Positions 12,378 to 22,112 of a DNA stretch of 38,084 bases are shown here, one piece after another. The number at the start of each line of letters is the position of its first letter. Within the stretch, counting starts at the first letter, position 1. The notes under the pieces were generated by a model. It was given only the letters and a program-made list of their open reading frames with translations, did no database searches and was not told the origin of the DNA. Position numbers and translations under genes: made by a program. The stretch is from DATEEG01 sp035525055 (GTDB lineage: Bacteria > Actinomycetota > Acidimicrobiia > Spongiisociales > ZC4RG35): positions 1-38,084 of the forward strand of contig DATLEZ010000048.1 of assembly GCA_035525055.1 (NCBI GenBank), in the 5' to 3' direction.

Positions 12378-13828
12378 CGGACTGGTGCCCGGGCCGATGA
12401 TGCTTGCTCGACTGCAACCATGATCTTGTAGTACCCGGTGCAGCGGCACAGATTGCCGGAAAGGGCCGCCCTGATGTCCTCCCCCGTCGGGCGAGAGTCA
12501 TCCTCCAGCAATTTGGCCCCTGACATGATGAACCCGGGAATGCAGAACCCGCATTGCACCGCGCCCTGATCGAGAAACGCCTGCTGCAGTGGGTGGAGTC
12601 CCTGCACGCCGCCCAAACCCTCGATCGTGACGATCTCTGCGCCGTGACCTCGGCCGGCTGGCACCAGGCATGACATGACCGCCATCCCATCGAGGAACAC
12701 GGTGCAGGCGCCGCACTCTCCTTCGGCGCAACCCTCTTTCGATCCGGTCAAGCCTGCCTCGTCTCGTAGCCAGTCGAGCAGGGTTCCGCCACCGGTCGAG
12801 GCAGTTAGCGATGCACCGTTCACGTTGGCCGTGATCGCGGTCCGAGGGTCTCTCTCGGCGGCGTGGCTCGGCCCGGTCGGATAGCGACCTCCGGATCTTC
12901 CGGCCAGAGTCACGACACGTGGCGGCCAGGCGTCTCTCTCGGTCGAGGAGGCCAGCGACTCGAGCGCCCTCCGGCTGAGGACGGCAAGCTGTTCCGATCG
13001 ATATCCGGCCGAGGCACGAATGTCGTCGATCGGATTGGCGGCCGCAGCTACGAGGCGGGAGGCCTCCTCGATGGTCGGAGGGTCGAGTTCTCGCCCTACC
13101 AGGAAGACCTGGGCCCGTGCCCCGTCGATAATCGTTGGCGCCACGCTACCGAGGGCGATAGACGCTGCCCGGACTGTTGGGCCGGCGAAATCGAGAACGA
13201 TCGTCATGTGGATCACCGAGATCGCTTGAGCTTTGCGAAGACCCAATTTGACGAAGACGCCACGCTCGGAGGGTCGCATCGCGCGAACCCTCAGGCCGAG
13301 CACCATCTCGTCCGGCGCAAGGTCGGTCTGGCGGACGCCGGTGTGGAAGCTGGCCAGGGGTGCTTCACGGTGACCGCCCAGGGATGCGATCACCAGCGTG
13401 GTGCCGAGGGCGCGCAAAGGCGAAATTGTGTCGTTGGCGGGGGAGGCAGTCACGACGTTGCCGACGACCGTCGCCCGGTTGCGAAGCTGGGGTGATGCAA
13501 TCTCGAGACAGGCCTGGGCCAGGGGCAGGGCGTGCTCGACGACCAGCGCCGAAGACGCGACGCGACCGTGGGTAACGGTGGCCCCGATCTCGATTCCTTC
13601 ACCGACCAAGGCGATCTCGTCGAGCCCGGCGACTCTGGTGAGGTCGATCAAGGTCTCCAGGTCGGGTCGCTGGCCTCTACCCATCTCCAGGAGGAGGTCG
13701 GTCCCGCCGGCTATCAACCGGGCCCGGCCATGGCTTTCGGCCAGGGCAGCCAGTGTCTCATCGATCGATCCAGGCGCGACATAACGCTCGATTCGCAACC
13801 GGTGCGCCTGGGCGGGATGCAACTTCAC
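12374..13828 (-). CDS. Fused FAD-binding and 2Fe-2S subunit of the molybdenum hydroxylase
   Basis: Electron-transfer subunit, 484 residues, partner of the following molybdenum subunit. Residues about 10-280 are a CoxM/XdhB-type FAD domain: ARLIAGGTDLLLEM (first FAD loop) and RNRATVVGNVVTASPANDT (second FAD loop). Residues about 335-484 are a CoxS/XdhC-type double [2Fe-2S] domain: plant-type cluster Cys367, Cys372, Cys375, Cys387, and helical cluster Cys426, Cys429, Cys461, Cys463 (QCGFC and LCRCTGY). The domain order FAD then Fe-S is the reverse of classical XdhA-type fusions. The open frame extends about 80 codons upstream, but those codons overlap the deaminase gene; GTG 13826-13828 overlaps the deaminase stop as GTGA and directly precedes KLHPAQAHRLRIERY, so it is the chosen start. 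Confidence 0.92.
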   Translation of the reverse strand: MKLHPAQAHRLRIERYVAPGSIDETLAALAESHGRARLIAGGTDLLLEMGRGQRPDLETLIDLTRVAGLDEIALVGEGIEIGATVTHGRVASSALVVEHALPLAQACLEIASPQLRNRATVVGNVVTASPANDTISPLRALGTTLVIASLGGHREAPLASFHTGVRQTDLAPDEMVLGLRVRAMRPSERGVFVKLGLRKAQAISVIHMTIVLDFAGPTVRAASIALGSVAPTIIDGARAQVFLVGRELDPPTIEEASRLVAAAANPIDDIRASAGYRSEQLAVLSRRALESLASSTERDAWPPRVVTLAGRSGGRYPTGPSHAAERDPRTAITANVNGASLTASTGGGTLLDWLRDEAGLTGSKEGCAEGECGACTVFLDGMAVMSCLVPAGRGHGAEIVTIEGLGGVQGLHPLQQAFLDQGAVQCGFCIPGFIMSGAKLLEDDSRPTGEDIRAALSGNLCRCTGYYKIMVAVEQASSARAPVR

Positions 13829-14403
13829 TCTTCGCCGCGACCGTTGTAGATCGGTCCCCCGGCCCGTGCATATCCCTCGAGCACTGCGGTGGCCTCGGAG
13901 CGGAAGACATCCTGAACGACGTCGATGCCCCTCGTCCGGAGGAGGCCGATCCAGCCGGCAGGCTTGTCTCCTTCGTCGAAGCCGATCCGGCGAGCATCTT
14001 CGTCCCTGGCCCCACAGACCAATCGCCTGACACCCGACCACGGAATGGCACCAAGGCACATCGCGCACGGCTCGGTCGAGGAGATCAGTTCTGTCGCCCG
14101 GACCCCGAGATCGAAAGACTCGAGCGCCCGACCTGCCATGGCGATGGCCAGCATCTCGGCATGTGCTAGAGCGGCGTGGGCCGAAACCACCAGATTGACC
14201 CCCGGGGCTATCACCTCCCCGGTCTCGATGTCAAAGACGGCGGCTCCGAATGGTCCGCCCGTCTGACGGGCGACATTGGTGCGGGCCAACTCGATGACCA
14301 AAGCCATCCGTTCATCAACAGTTGGGAAGATTGCGCCGGGCCGACACACCTCCGATATCCAATCGGGGAGAGAGACAGTCAGGCTTGGGAACCCGGACAG
14401 CAT
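13825..14403 (-). CDS. Nucleobase deaminase of the cytidine-deaminase fold, guanine-deaminase-like
   Basis: Zinc-dependent deaminase, 192 residues. It has the signature His81-Ala-Glu83 (AHAEMLAI) and Pro112-Cys113-Ala-Met-Cys116 (STEPCAMCLGAI), which together bind zinc and supply the proton-shuttling glutamate. The C-terminal GPIYNGRG tail resembles GuaD-type guanine deaminases and related nucleoside deaminases rather than tRNA deaminase TadA, and the N-terminal extension of about 30 residues also differs from TadA. If it is a guanine deaminase it makes xanthine, a substrate for the molybdenum hydroxylase encoded next in the operon. The ATG is at 14401-14403, one base after the regulator stop. 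It overlaps the FAD/Fe-S gene by 4 nt. Substrate (guanine versus another aminated heterocycle) is inferred from context. Confidence 0.88.
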   Translation of the reverse strand: MLSGFPSLTVSLPDWISEVCRPGAIFPTVDERMALVIELARTNVARQTGGPFGAAVFDIETGEVIAPGVNLVVSAHAALAHAEMLAIAMAGRALESFDLGVRATELISSTEPCAMCLGAIPWSGVRRLVCGARDEDARRIGFDEGDKPAGWIGLLRTRGIDVVQDVFRSEATAVLEGYARAGGPIYNGRGEE

Positions 14404-14404
14404 G

Positions 14405-14893
14405 TCATCCGTCCTTTTCGGCGTTGAGATAGTTGTAGATGGTGATGCGACTGACCCCCATGGCGTCGGCTACGTCCTCGACCGCCTTTCGCAGGAGAAA
14501 GGCTCCGCGGGTGTCGAGCATTCGGACGGCGGCTTGCTTGGCCTCCCTCGAGAGCGCGGTCATTGGCGCCCCTAGCTCGTGCTCGACGTCCGCGATCATT
14601 CGTGTGAGGGCATCGTGGAGGGTGGTCCGTCCGATCCCGGCGCCTGGACGAGAACATGTCGTGATATGAAGGGAGATCCGATCGGCGCCTGCCGAGAGGG
14701 CCCTTCGAAGGAGTGGGCTGGCGGCGTCGATCAATGCTTCGAGTTCACCGTGGGCGACCGAGCCGAACGGCCCGACCTCGACTTCGAGGCCGCGGGCTGC
14801 CACCTCTTTAATCGCGGCGGTGACATGATGGCCCGGTCGACCCTCGGTGAAAGGTTCGACGAAGAACTCAAGCCTCGGGTCTGATTCCTCCAT
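14405..14893 (-). CDS. Putative ligand-sensing transcription regulator (YkoF/DUF77-like domain plus C-terminal HTH)
   Basis: A 162-residue protein with two recognisable parts. Residues about 7-80 (RLEFFVEPFTEGRPGHHVTA to ISLHITT) resemble the small ferredoxin-like fold of MTH1187/YkoF (DUF77) proteins, which in other members binds thiamine-like ligands. Residues about 95-130 form a helical linker. Residues about 132-158 form a helix-turn-helix, AVEDVADAMGVSRITIYNYL, of the type used for DNA binding. It is the second gene of the operon, 6 nt after the amidohydrolase and 1 nt before the deaminase, so it most likely controls this operon in response to a pathway compound. Its candidate DNA site is the palindrome found at 15841 and before three other island operons. 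Domain calls are by eye; the ligand is unknown. Confidence 0.75.
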   Translation of the reverse strand: MEESDPRLEFFVEPFTEGRPGHHVTAAIKEVAARGLEVEVGPFGSVAHGELEALIDAASPLLRRALSAGADRISLHITTCSRPGAGIGRTTLHDALTRMIADVEHELGAPMTALSREAKQAAVRMLDTRGAFLLRKAVEDVADAMGVSRITIYNYLNAEKDG

Positions 14894-14899
14894 ATCGAC

Positions 14900-15739
14900 C
14901 TACGGAGCCGAGACCTCGCCGTACACCTCGGGCCTCCGGTCGCGATAGAAAGCCCACTGGCGGCGTACTTCTTCGATCAGTCCCATATCGAGACTGCGCA
15001 CCAGCACCTCGTCGCTGGTATCGGAGGCGGTCCCGTCGATCACCTGGCCACGGGGAGAAGCGAAGTAGGACGTCCCGTAATAGTCGGTGTCCTCAAGGTC
15101 TTCTCGCCCGACCCGGTTGATAGCTCCGACGAAGTACTCGTTGGCGACCGCCGCGGCCGGCTGCTCGAGCTGCCACAAGTAGGACGAGTGACCGCGGGTG
15201 GTCGCTGAGGGATTGAAGACGATCTTGGCGCCCTTGAGTCCCAGCACTCTCCATCCCTCGGGGAAGTGGCGGTCGTAACAGATGTAGACGCCGATTCTTC
15301 CCACGGCAGTGTCGAATACCGGGTAACCCAGATTCCCCGGCCGGAAATAGAACTTCTCCCAGAACCCCTTGACCTGAGGGATATGAGTCTTGCGGTACTT
15401 GCCGAGGAATTGACCATCGCTGTCGATCACGGCGGCGGTGTTGTAGAACGTGCCCTCGTCGACCCTTTCATAGATCGGAGCCACGATCACCATTCCGGTC
15501 TCCCGGGCGAGATCCATGACCCGTTGCACGGTGGGGCCGTTCGGTATCTCCTCGGCGGTGTCGTAGTAGGCCGGATCCTGCACAGTGCAGAAATACGGCG
15601 TCGTGAAGATCTCCTGGAAGCAGAGGACCTGGGCACCAAGCTCAGCGGCCTGGCGGGCATACCCGAAGTTCTTCTCGATCATGGACTCTTTGTCGCCGGT
15701 CCACTCGGATTGCACCAAGGCAGCGTGGACGATTGTCAT
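14900..15739 (-). CDS. Beta-ureidopropionase-like carbon-nitrogen hydrolase
   Basis: Nitrilase-superfamily amidohydrolase, 279 residues, expected to cleave an N-carbamoyl group to an amine, CO2 and ammonia. The catalytic triad is visible: Glu43 in LCFQEIFTTPYF, Lys117 in GKYRKTHIPQ and Cys154 in YICYDRHFPEGWR. The FFTTPYF-type and CYDRHFPE contexts match beta-alanine synthase and N-carbamoylputrescine amidase subgroups. Located as first gene of the operon, it would act on N-carbamoyl products of ring opening. The ATG is at 15737-15739. Upstream lie 200 nt of divergent regulatory DNA with the palindromic site at 15841. A second enzyme of the same superfamily, of the D-carbamoylase type, is encoded at 23355. 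Substrate is inferred. Confidence 0.9.
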   Translation of the reverse strand: MTIVHAALVQSEWTGDKESMIEKNFGYARQAAELGAQVLCFQEIFTTPYFCTVQDPAYYDTAEEIPNGPTVQRVMDLARETGMVIVAPIYERVDEGTFYNTAAVIDSDGQFLGKYRKTHIPQVKGFWEKFYFRPGNLGYPVFDTAVGRIGVYICYDRHFPEGWRVLGLKGAKIVFNPSATTRGHSSYLWQLEQPAAAVANEYFVGAINRVGREDLEDTDYYGTSYFASPRGQVIDGTASDTSDEVLVRSLDMGLIEEVRRQWAFYRDRRPEVYGEVSAP

Positions 15740-15840
15740 GTGGCGAGGGTCATCTGGCGGCCCTCAGGCGGTCGGCCCATCGGTTCGGACTCCTCAGTCG
15801 GTGCAGTCGAGCGAGTGTAGGACCTGGTGCCGAGTGCCCT

Positions 15841-15855
15841 TTGACGAATCGTAAA
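15841..15855. promoter_or_regulatory. Candidate operator, copy 1 (TTGACG-AAT-CGTAAA)
   Basis: A 15-bp imperfect palindrome in the 201-nt divergent region between the amidohydrolase operon (start 15739, minus) and the histidine kinase gene (start 15941, plus). Half-sites TTGACG and CGTAAA are separated by 3 nt and differ from perfect symmetry at one pair. The same pattern occurs at 20805, 24374 and 29256. Direction of control cannot be told here; the island operon on the minus strand is the more likely target. Confidence 0.55.
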
Positions 15856-15940
15856 CCACTCGGAAACGGTCGAAACGCGCCCAAAGCGGCCAGAAGGGCC
15901 AAGAGTTCTCAACTTTTGCTCGCGATGGGCCGAAATTGAG

Positions 15941-17641
15941 GTGACAACAGGAGCACACCCGATCCCAACCAAATCCGCCTCCCTGTCCCCGTGGGCATCT
16001 CCTCTCCGCGCCTTTTCGATCCTCGTTTTCGTAGTCGCGGTTGGTTTTGGGTTCGCCCTGGTGACCGGCAGATCCTTTGAGAATCCCGACGTGACGGGTG
16101 TCGCCTATATGGTCATCTCCGGCGCTTCCGGTGTGGTGCTACTCGCAGCCGCTCTGTTGGCCCGTGGGCGATCACGAGTCGCCTGGAGCCTCATCGGCGT
16201 CGGGGTCTTGGCTTGGGGAGTCGGCGAAGCGATTTGGCAGGTTCAGTTGCAGGCAGGGGAGATTCCCTTTCCCGGCCCTGCCGATTTCTTTTACGTAGCC
16301 GGGTATCCGCTGATCTTCGCCGGCGTGATCCTTCTCCCGTATTTGCGTCCGGGACGTTACGAGAGGATCCGTCTGGCCATCGACGCGATAGCTGGAACCT
16401 TGTCCCTGGCAGTTGTCATGTGGGTTGCCTATCTCCACAACGTCGTCGGTGTGGGCTCCGATCCGGTCGAGACGTTCCTCAATCTCCTCTATCCCTTCGG
16501 CGACGTGCTACTGGCCACCGGCTTGATGGTTTTAGCCATGAGAAGGTCAGAACAGCGGATCGACATGCGAATCTTCCTGTTGGCCGGGGCGGTGGCGTTG
16601 ACCACCGTGGCGGATGTGATCTTCTCTCTGCAAACGGCAGCTGAGACCTACGTTGACGGGTCGTGGCTCGATGGGTTGTGGATCTTCAGTTACGGCATGT
16701 TCGCGTTGGGCGCTTGGTTTGTGACCAGGTCTTCAGCTCCTCAGGAGGGCACCTATAGCGCGGTCAACGGGTGGCGGCTGGCCGCGCCCTATTCGGCAGT
16801 GGCGGCGCTCTTCATAGCGCGGCTGATGACCAGTTCCGGGAACGACCTTGTCCTGAATGTCACGACCACGGCCGTGGCGGTCCTGGTGGTTTTGCGCCAG
16901 AACGTTGCAATCCGAGAGCGACGAGAGTTGCTCGAACGACAGCGTGACGATTTGATCGCCTCCGTCTCGCACGAGCTCAGGACTCCTCTGACTGGGATTC
17001 AGGGATACTCCCAGTTGCTCTCCGAGTCGTGGGAGATGCTGAGCGCCGATGAGCGCAAGGAGATGCTCGACACGATCAACAGTCAGGCGACCCATCTCGG
17101 GCACATAGTCAGTGACCTGATCGACGTCGCCCGCGATCGGCTGCAGAGTGTGAAGTTGCATCGGATCGACGCCAGCGCTTACGAACTGGTCCGCGACGCC
17201 GTGGCGTCCGGGGGCGGGGGCAAGAACATCAGCATTACGGCTGACCCGGCTGCCCGAGTCTGGGCAGACCCCAACCGGGTTCTCCAGGTTCTCGTGAATC
17301 TGATCACCAACGCGATTCGCTATGGCCGGTCAGAGGTTCAGGTGCTGGCCAGGCAAGGAAACGGCGAGGTTCTTTTCGCAGTCCACGACAATGGTGCCGG
17401 CATTCCGCCCAAGTTCCAGCATGCCATGTGGGATCGGTTCGAACGCGGCGCCCACAAAGATGACCAGAGCGTCCCAGGTTCCGGCATCGGACTTTCGGTC
17501 GCCAGAGACCTGGTGACGGCTCACGGTGGCACAATCTCGTACCGCACCTCCGAGCTTCTCGGAGGAGCATGTTTCGAGTTTTCGATCCCGGTCCCGAAAC
17601 CGGAACCGGCCCAACTGGCCCACGCCGTCAGCGAGCGATGA
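15941..17641 (+). CDS. Membrane-bound sensor histidine kinase (orphan)
   Basis: Sensor kinase of 566 residues. The first 320 residues hold about nine or ten hydrophobic segments (for example 24-42, 54-74, 81-98, 114-134, 143-165, 180-199, 211-230, 245-263), an integral-membrane sensor in which the PADFFYVAGYPL stretch is typical of actinobacterial kinases and GGDEF proteins. A short linker leads to the HisKA domain with phospho-acceptor His344 (ASVSHELRTPL). The ATP-binding domain has the N-box Asn453/Asn457 (NLITNAIRYG), the G1 box HDNGAGIPP (482-490) and the G2 box GSGIGLSVA. No response regulator is adjacent, so its partner is elsewhere. The start is GTG 15941; no clear Shine-Dalgarno is seen. 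It may be unrelated to purine metabolism although it shares a divergent upstream region with the amidohydrolase operon. Confidence 0.93.
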   Translation: MTTGAHPIPTKSASLSPWASPLRAFSILVFVVAVGFGFALVTGRSFENPDVTGVAYMVISGASGVVLLAAALLARGRSRVAWSLIGVGVLAWGVGEAIWQVQLQAGEIPFPGPADFFYVAGYPLIFAGVILLPYLRPGRYERIRLAIDAIAGTLSLAVVMWVAYLHNVVGVGSDPVETFLNLLYPFGDVLLATGLMVLAMRRSEQRIDMRIFLLAGAVALTTVADVIFSLQTAAETYVDGSWLDGLWIFSYGMFALGAWFVTRSSAPQEGTYSAVNGWRLAAPYSAVAALFIARLMTSSGNDLVLNVTTTAVAVLVVLRQNVAIRERRELLERQRDDLIASVSHELRTPLTGIQGYSQLLSESWEMLSADERKEMLDTINSQATHLGHIVSDLIDVARDRLQSVKLHRIDASAYELVRDAVASGGGGKNISITADPAARVWADPNRVLQVLVNLITNAIRYGRSEVQVLARQGNGEVLFAVHDNGAGIPPKFQHAMWDRFERGAHKDDQSVPGSGIGLSVARDLVTAHGGTISYRTSELLGGACFEFSIPVPKPEPAQLAHAVSER

Positions 17642-17671
17642 AAAGTGTGGTGTCCCCCCGCTTGCGGGGGA

Positions 17672-17823
17672 ACCGATCGCCGCTTTGGGCGATCGAGGGG
17701 GGTGCGCGAACTCCGGTCGCAGCCGAACCCGAAAACCGCCGCCGGTTCGTCACGACTTGCTCCCTGATCTCATGCGGGACCGATCGCCGTTTTGGGCGAT
17801 CGAGGGGGGTGCGCGAACTCCGG
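17672..17823 (+). repeat. 45-bp direct repeat, two copies with a 62-nt spacer
   Basis: Copies at 17672-17716 and 17779-17823 differ at one position (C or T). Each begins ACCGATCGCCG, contains the mini-palindrome CGATCGCC...GGGCGATCG and ends GCGCGAACTCCGG. Two copies with a 62-nt spacer do not make a CRISPR array. They are part of the larger palindromic element. Confidence 0.85.
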
Positions 17824-17966
17824 CGGCAGGTGGACCATGACGCCGGGCCGGTTCGTCTAGTCCTCTTCTTAGAAGAGTCGTGGCGAACCGGCGGCGCTGT
17901 GAGGATGGAATGCGTCGGGAGTTCGCGCGCCCCCTCGACCTCGCTTCGCTCGGTCGGTCGGTCTGA

Positions 17967-18023
17967 TCAAGGTTCTTTGTTCCGCCATTTCGTAGGCGTC
18001 CAAGCCGGAACAAAGAACCTTGA
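17967..18023. repeat. 18-bp perfect inverted repeat at the right end of the element
   Basis: Arms TCAAGGTTCTTTGTTCCG (17967-17984) and the exact reverse complement at 18006-18023, with a 21-nt loop. It abuts the right terminal repeat of the palindromic element and lies 52 nt past the stop of the converging minus-strand PLP gene, so it could also end transcription from that side. No T-tract is seen on either strand. Confidence 0.75.
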
Positions 18024-18074
18024 CCCCGCAAGCAGGGGGACAGATTCGACTCATGCTTCACGGCGGCCAGACCG

Positions 18075-19263
18075 CTACGTCTCGCGCCGCTCGACTCCTG
18101 TGAACAAGACCACCACATGTTGTCCCCGGTCGACGTACTCGATGATCGATGGGTCGATCAATGCCGCTAGACCGCCGGACCCGGTGTGCCCGACGTTGAT
18201 CCCGGTATGGGTACGTGCCAATTCGTTGGCACGCAGGACCATCTTTTCGGTGACCACAGTGGCCTGCCCTTCGGAATGGAGCATTGCCGCCATCACCGGC
18301 AGCCAATCGTAAGTCACGTCGTCGACGATGCCCGAGGCGGCAGTGGGGCCCACGTCCTCCCATGCCCACATGAAACGATCAGGCTCACGTTTGGCGGCAT
18401 CCATTGCGAAGTCGATAGCGTCGCTGTGATCGAGGAGCGGCTGGGTTTCCATCTCCGCCTGGAGTGCACGCCAGGCCCTGTTCAAAGGTGCGGCGGCCTC
18501 GGTTTGCACCGTGTGCAGCACCACGTCGGCCTCGAGCCACTGGTGACGAATTGCGTCTGTGATCCCTTGCCAGATCGAAGCAGCCAGAGCGCCCCCTCCG
18601 ACCTGAACGAAGAGGGCCACCTTCCCTCCAACACGGGCCAGGCTCAGTTGTTCGGCCAACTCCCATCCGATGGTCCTCCCACCGTCGAGTGCGGTCGGAG
18701 TGATCGTCCCCTGCACCGAAAACGGAACGGCGCCTCGCTCGACGGCCTCGATCATCCGCAACACGGTGGGATCGCCGGTTTCGCCCTTTCTCCGCTCGGA
18801 CACCTCGATGGTTGCCTCCATCTCCTCGAGTGCTGCAACCACCTCGGGATCGGCCCATGTCGGAATGAACACTCGCAATGGCCGTCCGGCCGCCCGAGCT
18901 ATCACTGCTGCCGCCACAGCTGCGTTTCCGCACGATGCGATCGCGAGGTCGCCGTCACCCTGATCTTCGACAGCCAGATGGAGCAGCACGCCGAATAGAT
19001 GCCTCGCCTTGTGGGAGCCCCCGACGTTCTGGGTTTCGTCCTTGACCCAGAGGAGATCGGTCGGTACTGAGGTTGCCGCGGCCAACGCTGGCTGTCGGCT
19101 GAGGGGAGTCATTTCGAAACCCTTGCCGCTCACCTCCATGACTGCCTCGTCGAGTCGTGTTACGAGCGAGACAAAGTCGGCGTCAGACCATCCGCGTCCG
19201 ATGGCGTTGCGGTATGAGTCGAGCAACCAGCGATAGCGAATGAATGGATTGGATGAGTCTGCT

Positions 19264-19277
<14 letters not shown>
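18075..19277 (-). CDS. Fold-type II PLP-dependent enzyme (threonine synthase/dehydratase-like)
   Basis: PLP enzyme of 400 residues. Lys90 in WVKDETQNVGGSHKARH is the probable Schiff-base lysine. The SCGNAAVAAA loop (115-124) would hold the substrate carboxylate and cofactor ring, and the Gly-rich QVGGGALAAS segment (225-234) would bind the cofactor phosphate. This is the layout of threonine synthase, threonine dehydratase and ammonia-lyases such as YgeX, but the sequence is not obviously any one of them. The start ATG (19275-19277) lies inside the upstream PLP gene, with a 14-nt overlap, so the two proteins are translationally coupled and may act in sequence. In context, a lyase releasing ammonia from a diamino or ureido acid is plausible; threonine synthesis is less likely here. 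The reaction is not established. Confidence 0.82.
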
Positions 19278-20793
<1,516 letters not shown>

Positions 20794-20804
20794 AGGCCGT
20801 CCAC

Positions 20805-20819
20805 TTTACGTTTCGTATA
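20805..20819. promoter_or_regulatory. Candidate operator, copy 2 (TTTACG-TTT-CGTATA)
   Basis: Palindromic 15-mer in the 110-nt divergent gap between the PLP operon (minus) and serA (plus). Half-sites TTTACG and CGTATA show one mismatch from symmetry. It is 12 nt from the PLP start codon and overlaps the TATAAT box on the plus strand, so a bound regulator could affect both directions. Confidence 0.5.
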
Positions 20820-20821
20820 AT
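20816..20821 (+). promoter_or_regulatory. Consensus -10 box (TATAAT) upstream of serA
   Basis: A perfect TATAAT at 20816-20821, predicting transcription start near 20828 and a leader of about 76 nt before serA. No good -35 hexamer lies 16-18 nt upstream, so the promoter may need an activator. It overlaps the palindromic candidate operator. Confidence 0.4.
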
Positions 20822-20903
20822 CGCTGGCGTCTCAACCCCAGGAATCCGTCGTGACGCGCTTATCACTATTGGCTCCGCGACCAGGTGCGCCGGAACTCAT
20901 CAC

Positions 20904-22112
20904 ATGAAGATCCTCCTTGCTGACGCCTTCGAGCAATCCGGATTGGACGCTCTAATCGAGAGCGGTCACGACCTCGACTATCAGCCGACCCTCACGAGCG
21001 CCGATCTGGCTGCGGCTCTCGTAGATGCGGATGTACTCGTGGTTCGATCGACCAGGGTCGAGGCCGATGTCTTCGCCGTCGACGGGCCCCTGGGAATGGT
21101 GATTCGAGCAGGCGCAGGCACCAACACGATCGATGGCAAGGCCGCCGCCCGACGGGCGGTGTTCGTCGCCAACGTGCCGGGAAAGAACGCGGTGGCAGTG
21201 GCCGAACTCACCATGGGTCTGTTGCTGGCGATCGATCGTCGGATTCCGGACAACGTGGCCGATGCCAGAGCAGGGGCCTGGAACAAGAAGGGCTATTCCA
21301 AAGCAAAGGGCCTTCTCGGCAAGACGATCGGAATAGTTGGGCTCGGCCAGATCGGCCTGGCGGTCGCCGAGCGAGCCGCGGCTTTCGGCATGAGGGTGAT
21401 CACGATCGCCCGGAGCCGCGACGCCGCGACCGAGGAGAGGATCAAAGAACTCGCGATCGAGACCGTGCTCGACCTCAACGCGGTGGCAGCAGCATCGGAC
21501 ATCGTCACCATCCACGTCCCGGCTGGTTCGTCGACCAAGCGAATGATCGACGCCGAGTTTCTCAGCGGACTGCGACCGGGCGCGGTTCTGATCAACACCA
21601 GCCGCGGTGACGTGCTCGACGAGGACGCCGTGCTGGCAGCGATTGACGACAAAGGCCTCCGGGTTGGGATCGATGTGTTTGATGCCGAGCCGACCGGCGG
21701 CACCGGCCCGTTCGAGTCCCGGCTCGCCCGGCATCCGTCCGTTTACACGACCCACCACATCGGCGCTTCCACCGCCCAGGCACAGGAAGCGATTGCCGGC
21801 GAAGTGGTGGCGATGATCCGCGATTACGCCAGGGGAATCGTCCGGAACATCGTCAATCTCACGCCGCCGCCTCCGGTCGGCTCGGTCATGGTGATCCGTC
21901 ACTACGACCGGGTCGGGGTGTTGTCGACCGTGCTTGAAGCGCTCAAGCGGGGAGGGCTCAACGTCCTCGACATGCAGAACGTGATCTTCGCCGGAGCCGG
22001 GGCAGCAGTGGCCACCATCCACGTCGAGGGTGAGATTGCCGAGACCGTCAGGGCCGAGGTGTCAGAGAGTTCCGACATCATCCACGTCACGGTGCGGCCG
22101 GCCCTCCCATGA
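20904..22112 (+). CDS. serA: D-3-phosphoglycerate dehydrogenase-like enzyme with C-terminal ACT domain
   Basis: D-2-hydroxyacid dehydrogenase of 402 residues, most likely the first step of serine synthesis. Visible are RSTRVEAD (49-56), AGAGTNTIDGKAA in the substrate domain, the nucleotide-binding GLGQIG (146-151), and the catalytic Arg234 (NTSRGDV), Glu262 (FDAEP) and His285 (HHIGAS). Residues about 327-402 (VMVIRHYDRVGVLSTVLEAL onward) form an ACT domain, a likely site for serine feedback. After the second beta strand the sequence is VITIARSRD, without the Asp that favours NAD; Arg residues there could favour NADP. The ATG at 20904 is well placed and the stop overlaps the next gene as ATGA. 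Another hydroxyacid dehydrogenase activity is possible. Confidence 0.88.
   Translation: MKILLADAFEQSGLDALIESGHDLDYQPTLTSADLAAALVDADVLVVRSTRVEADVFAVDGPLGMVIRAGAGTNTIDGKAAARRAVFVANVPGKNAVAVAELTMGLLLAIDRRIPDNVADARAGAWNKKGYSKAKGLLGKTIGIVGLGQIGLAVAERAAAFGMRVITIARSRDAATEERIKELAIETVLDLNAVAAASDIVTIHVPAGSSTKRMIDAEFLSGLRPGAVLINTSRGDVLDEDAVLAAIDDKGLRVGIDVFDAEPTGGTGPFESRLARHPSVYTTHHIGASTAQAQEAIAGEVVAMIRDYARGIVRNIVNLTPPPPVGSVMVIRHYDRVGVLSTVLEALKRGGLNVLDMQNVIFAGAGAAVATIHVEGEIAETVRAEVSESSDIIHVTVRPALP

Larger units (their letters stand above)
17651..18042. mobile_element. 392-bp palindrome-rich element with 19-bp terminal inverted repeats (MITE/REP-like)
   Basis: This fills most of the 433-nt gap between the kinase and the PLP genes; I see no gene in it. 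The ends are TGTCCCCCCGCTTGCGGGG (17651-17669) and its inverted copy with one mismatch (18024-18042). Inside are a 45-bp direct repeat with one mismatch (17672-17716 and 17779-17823), a shorter inverted copy of its GAGGGGG-GCGCGAACTCC part (17918-17940), a 20-bp inverted pair with one mismatch (17737-17756 and 17877-17896), a central palindrome CTCTTCTTAGAAGAG and an 18-bp perfect hairpin near the right end. The nested symmetry fits a non-autonomous, folded mobile or repetitive element. No transposase and no clear target-site duplication is visible, so the class is inferred. Confidence 0.6.

Noticed and set aside
17672..17823. CRISPR-like array
   Set aside because: Only two long repeat copies with one 62-nt gap, partly palindromic and embedded in a larger inverted structure; no cas genes.
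17569..18312. Open frames of 120-250 codons inside the palindromic element
   Set aside because: They span inverted and direct repeats, give Arg/Ser/Pro-rich nonsense and lack ribosome-binding sites; the DNA is better read as a non-coding repeat element.
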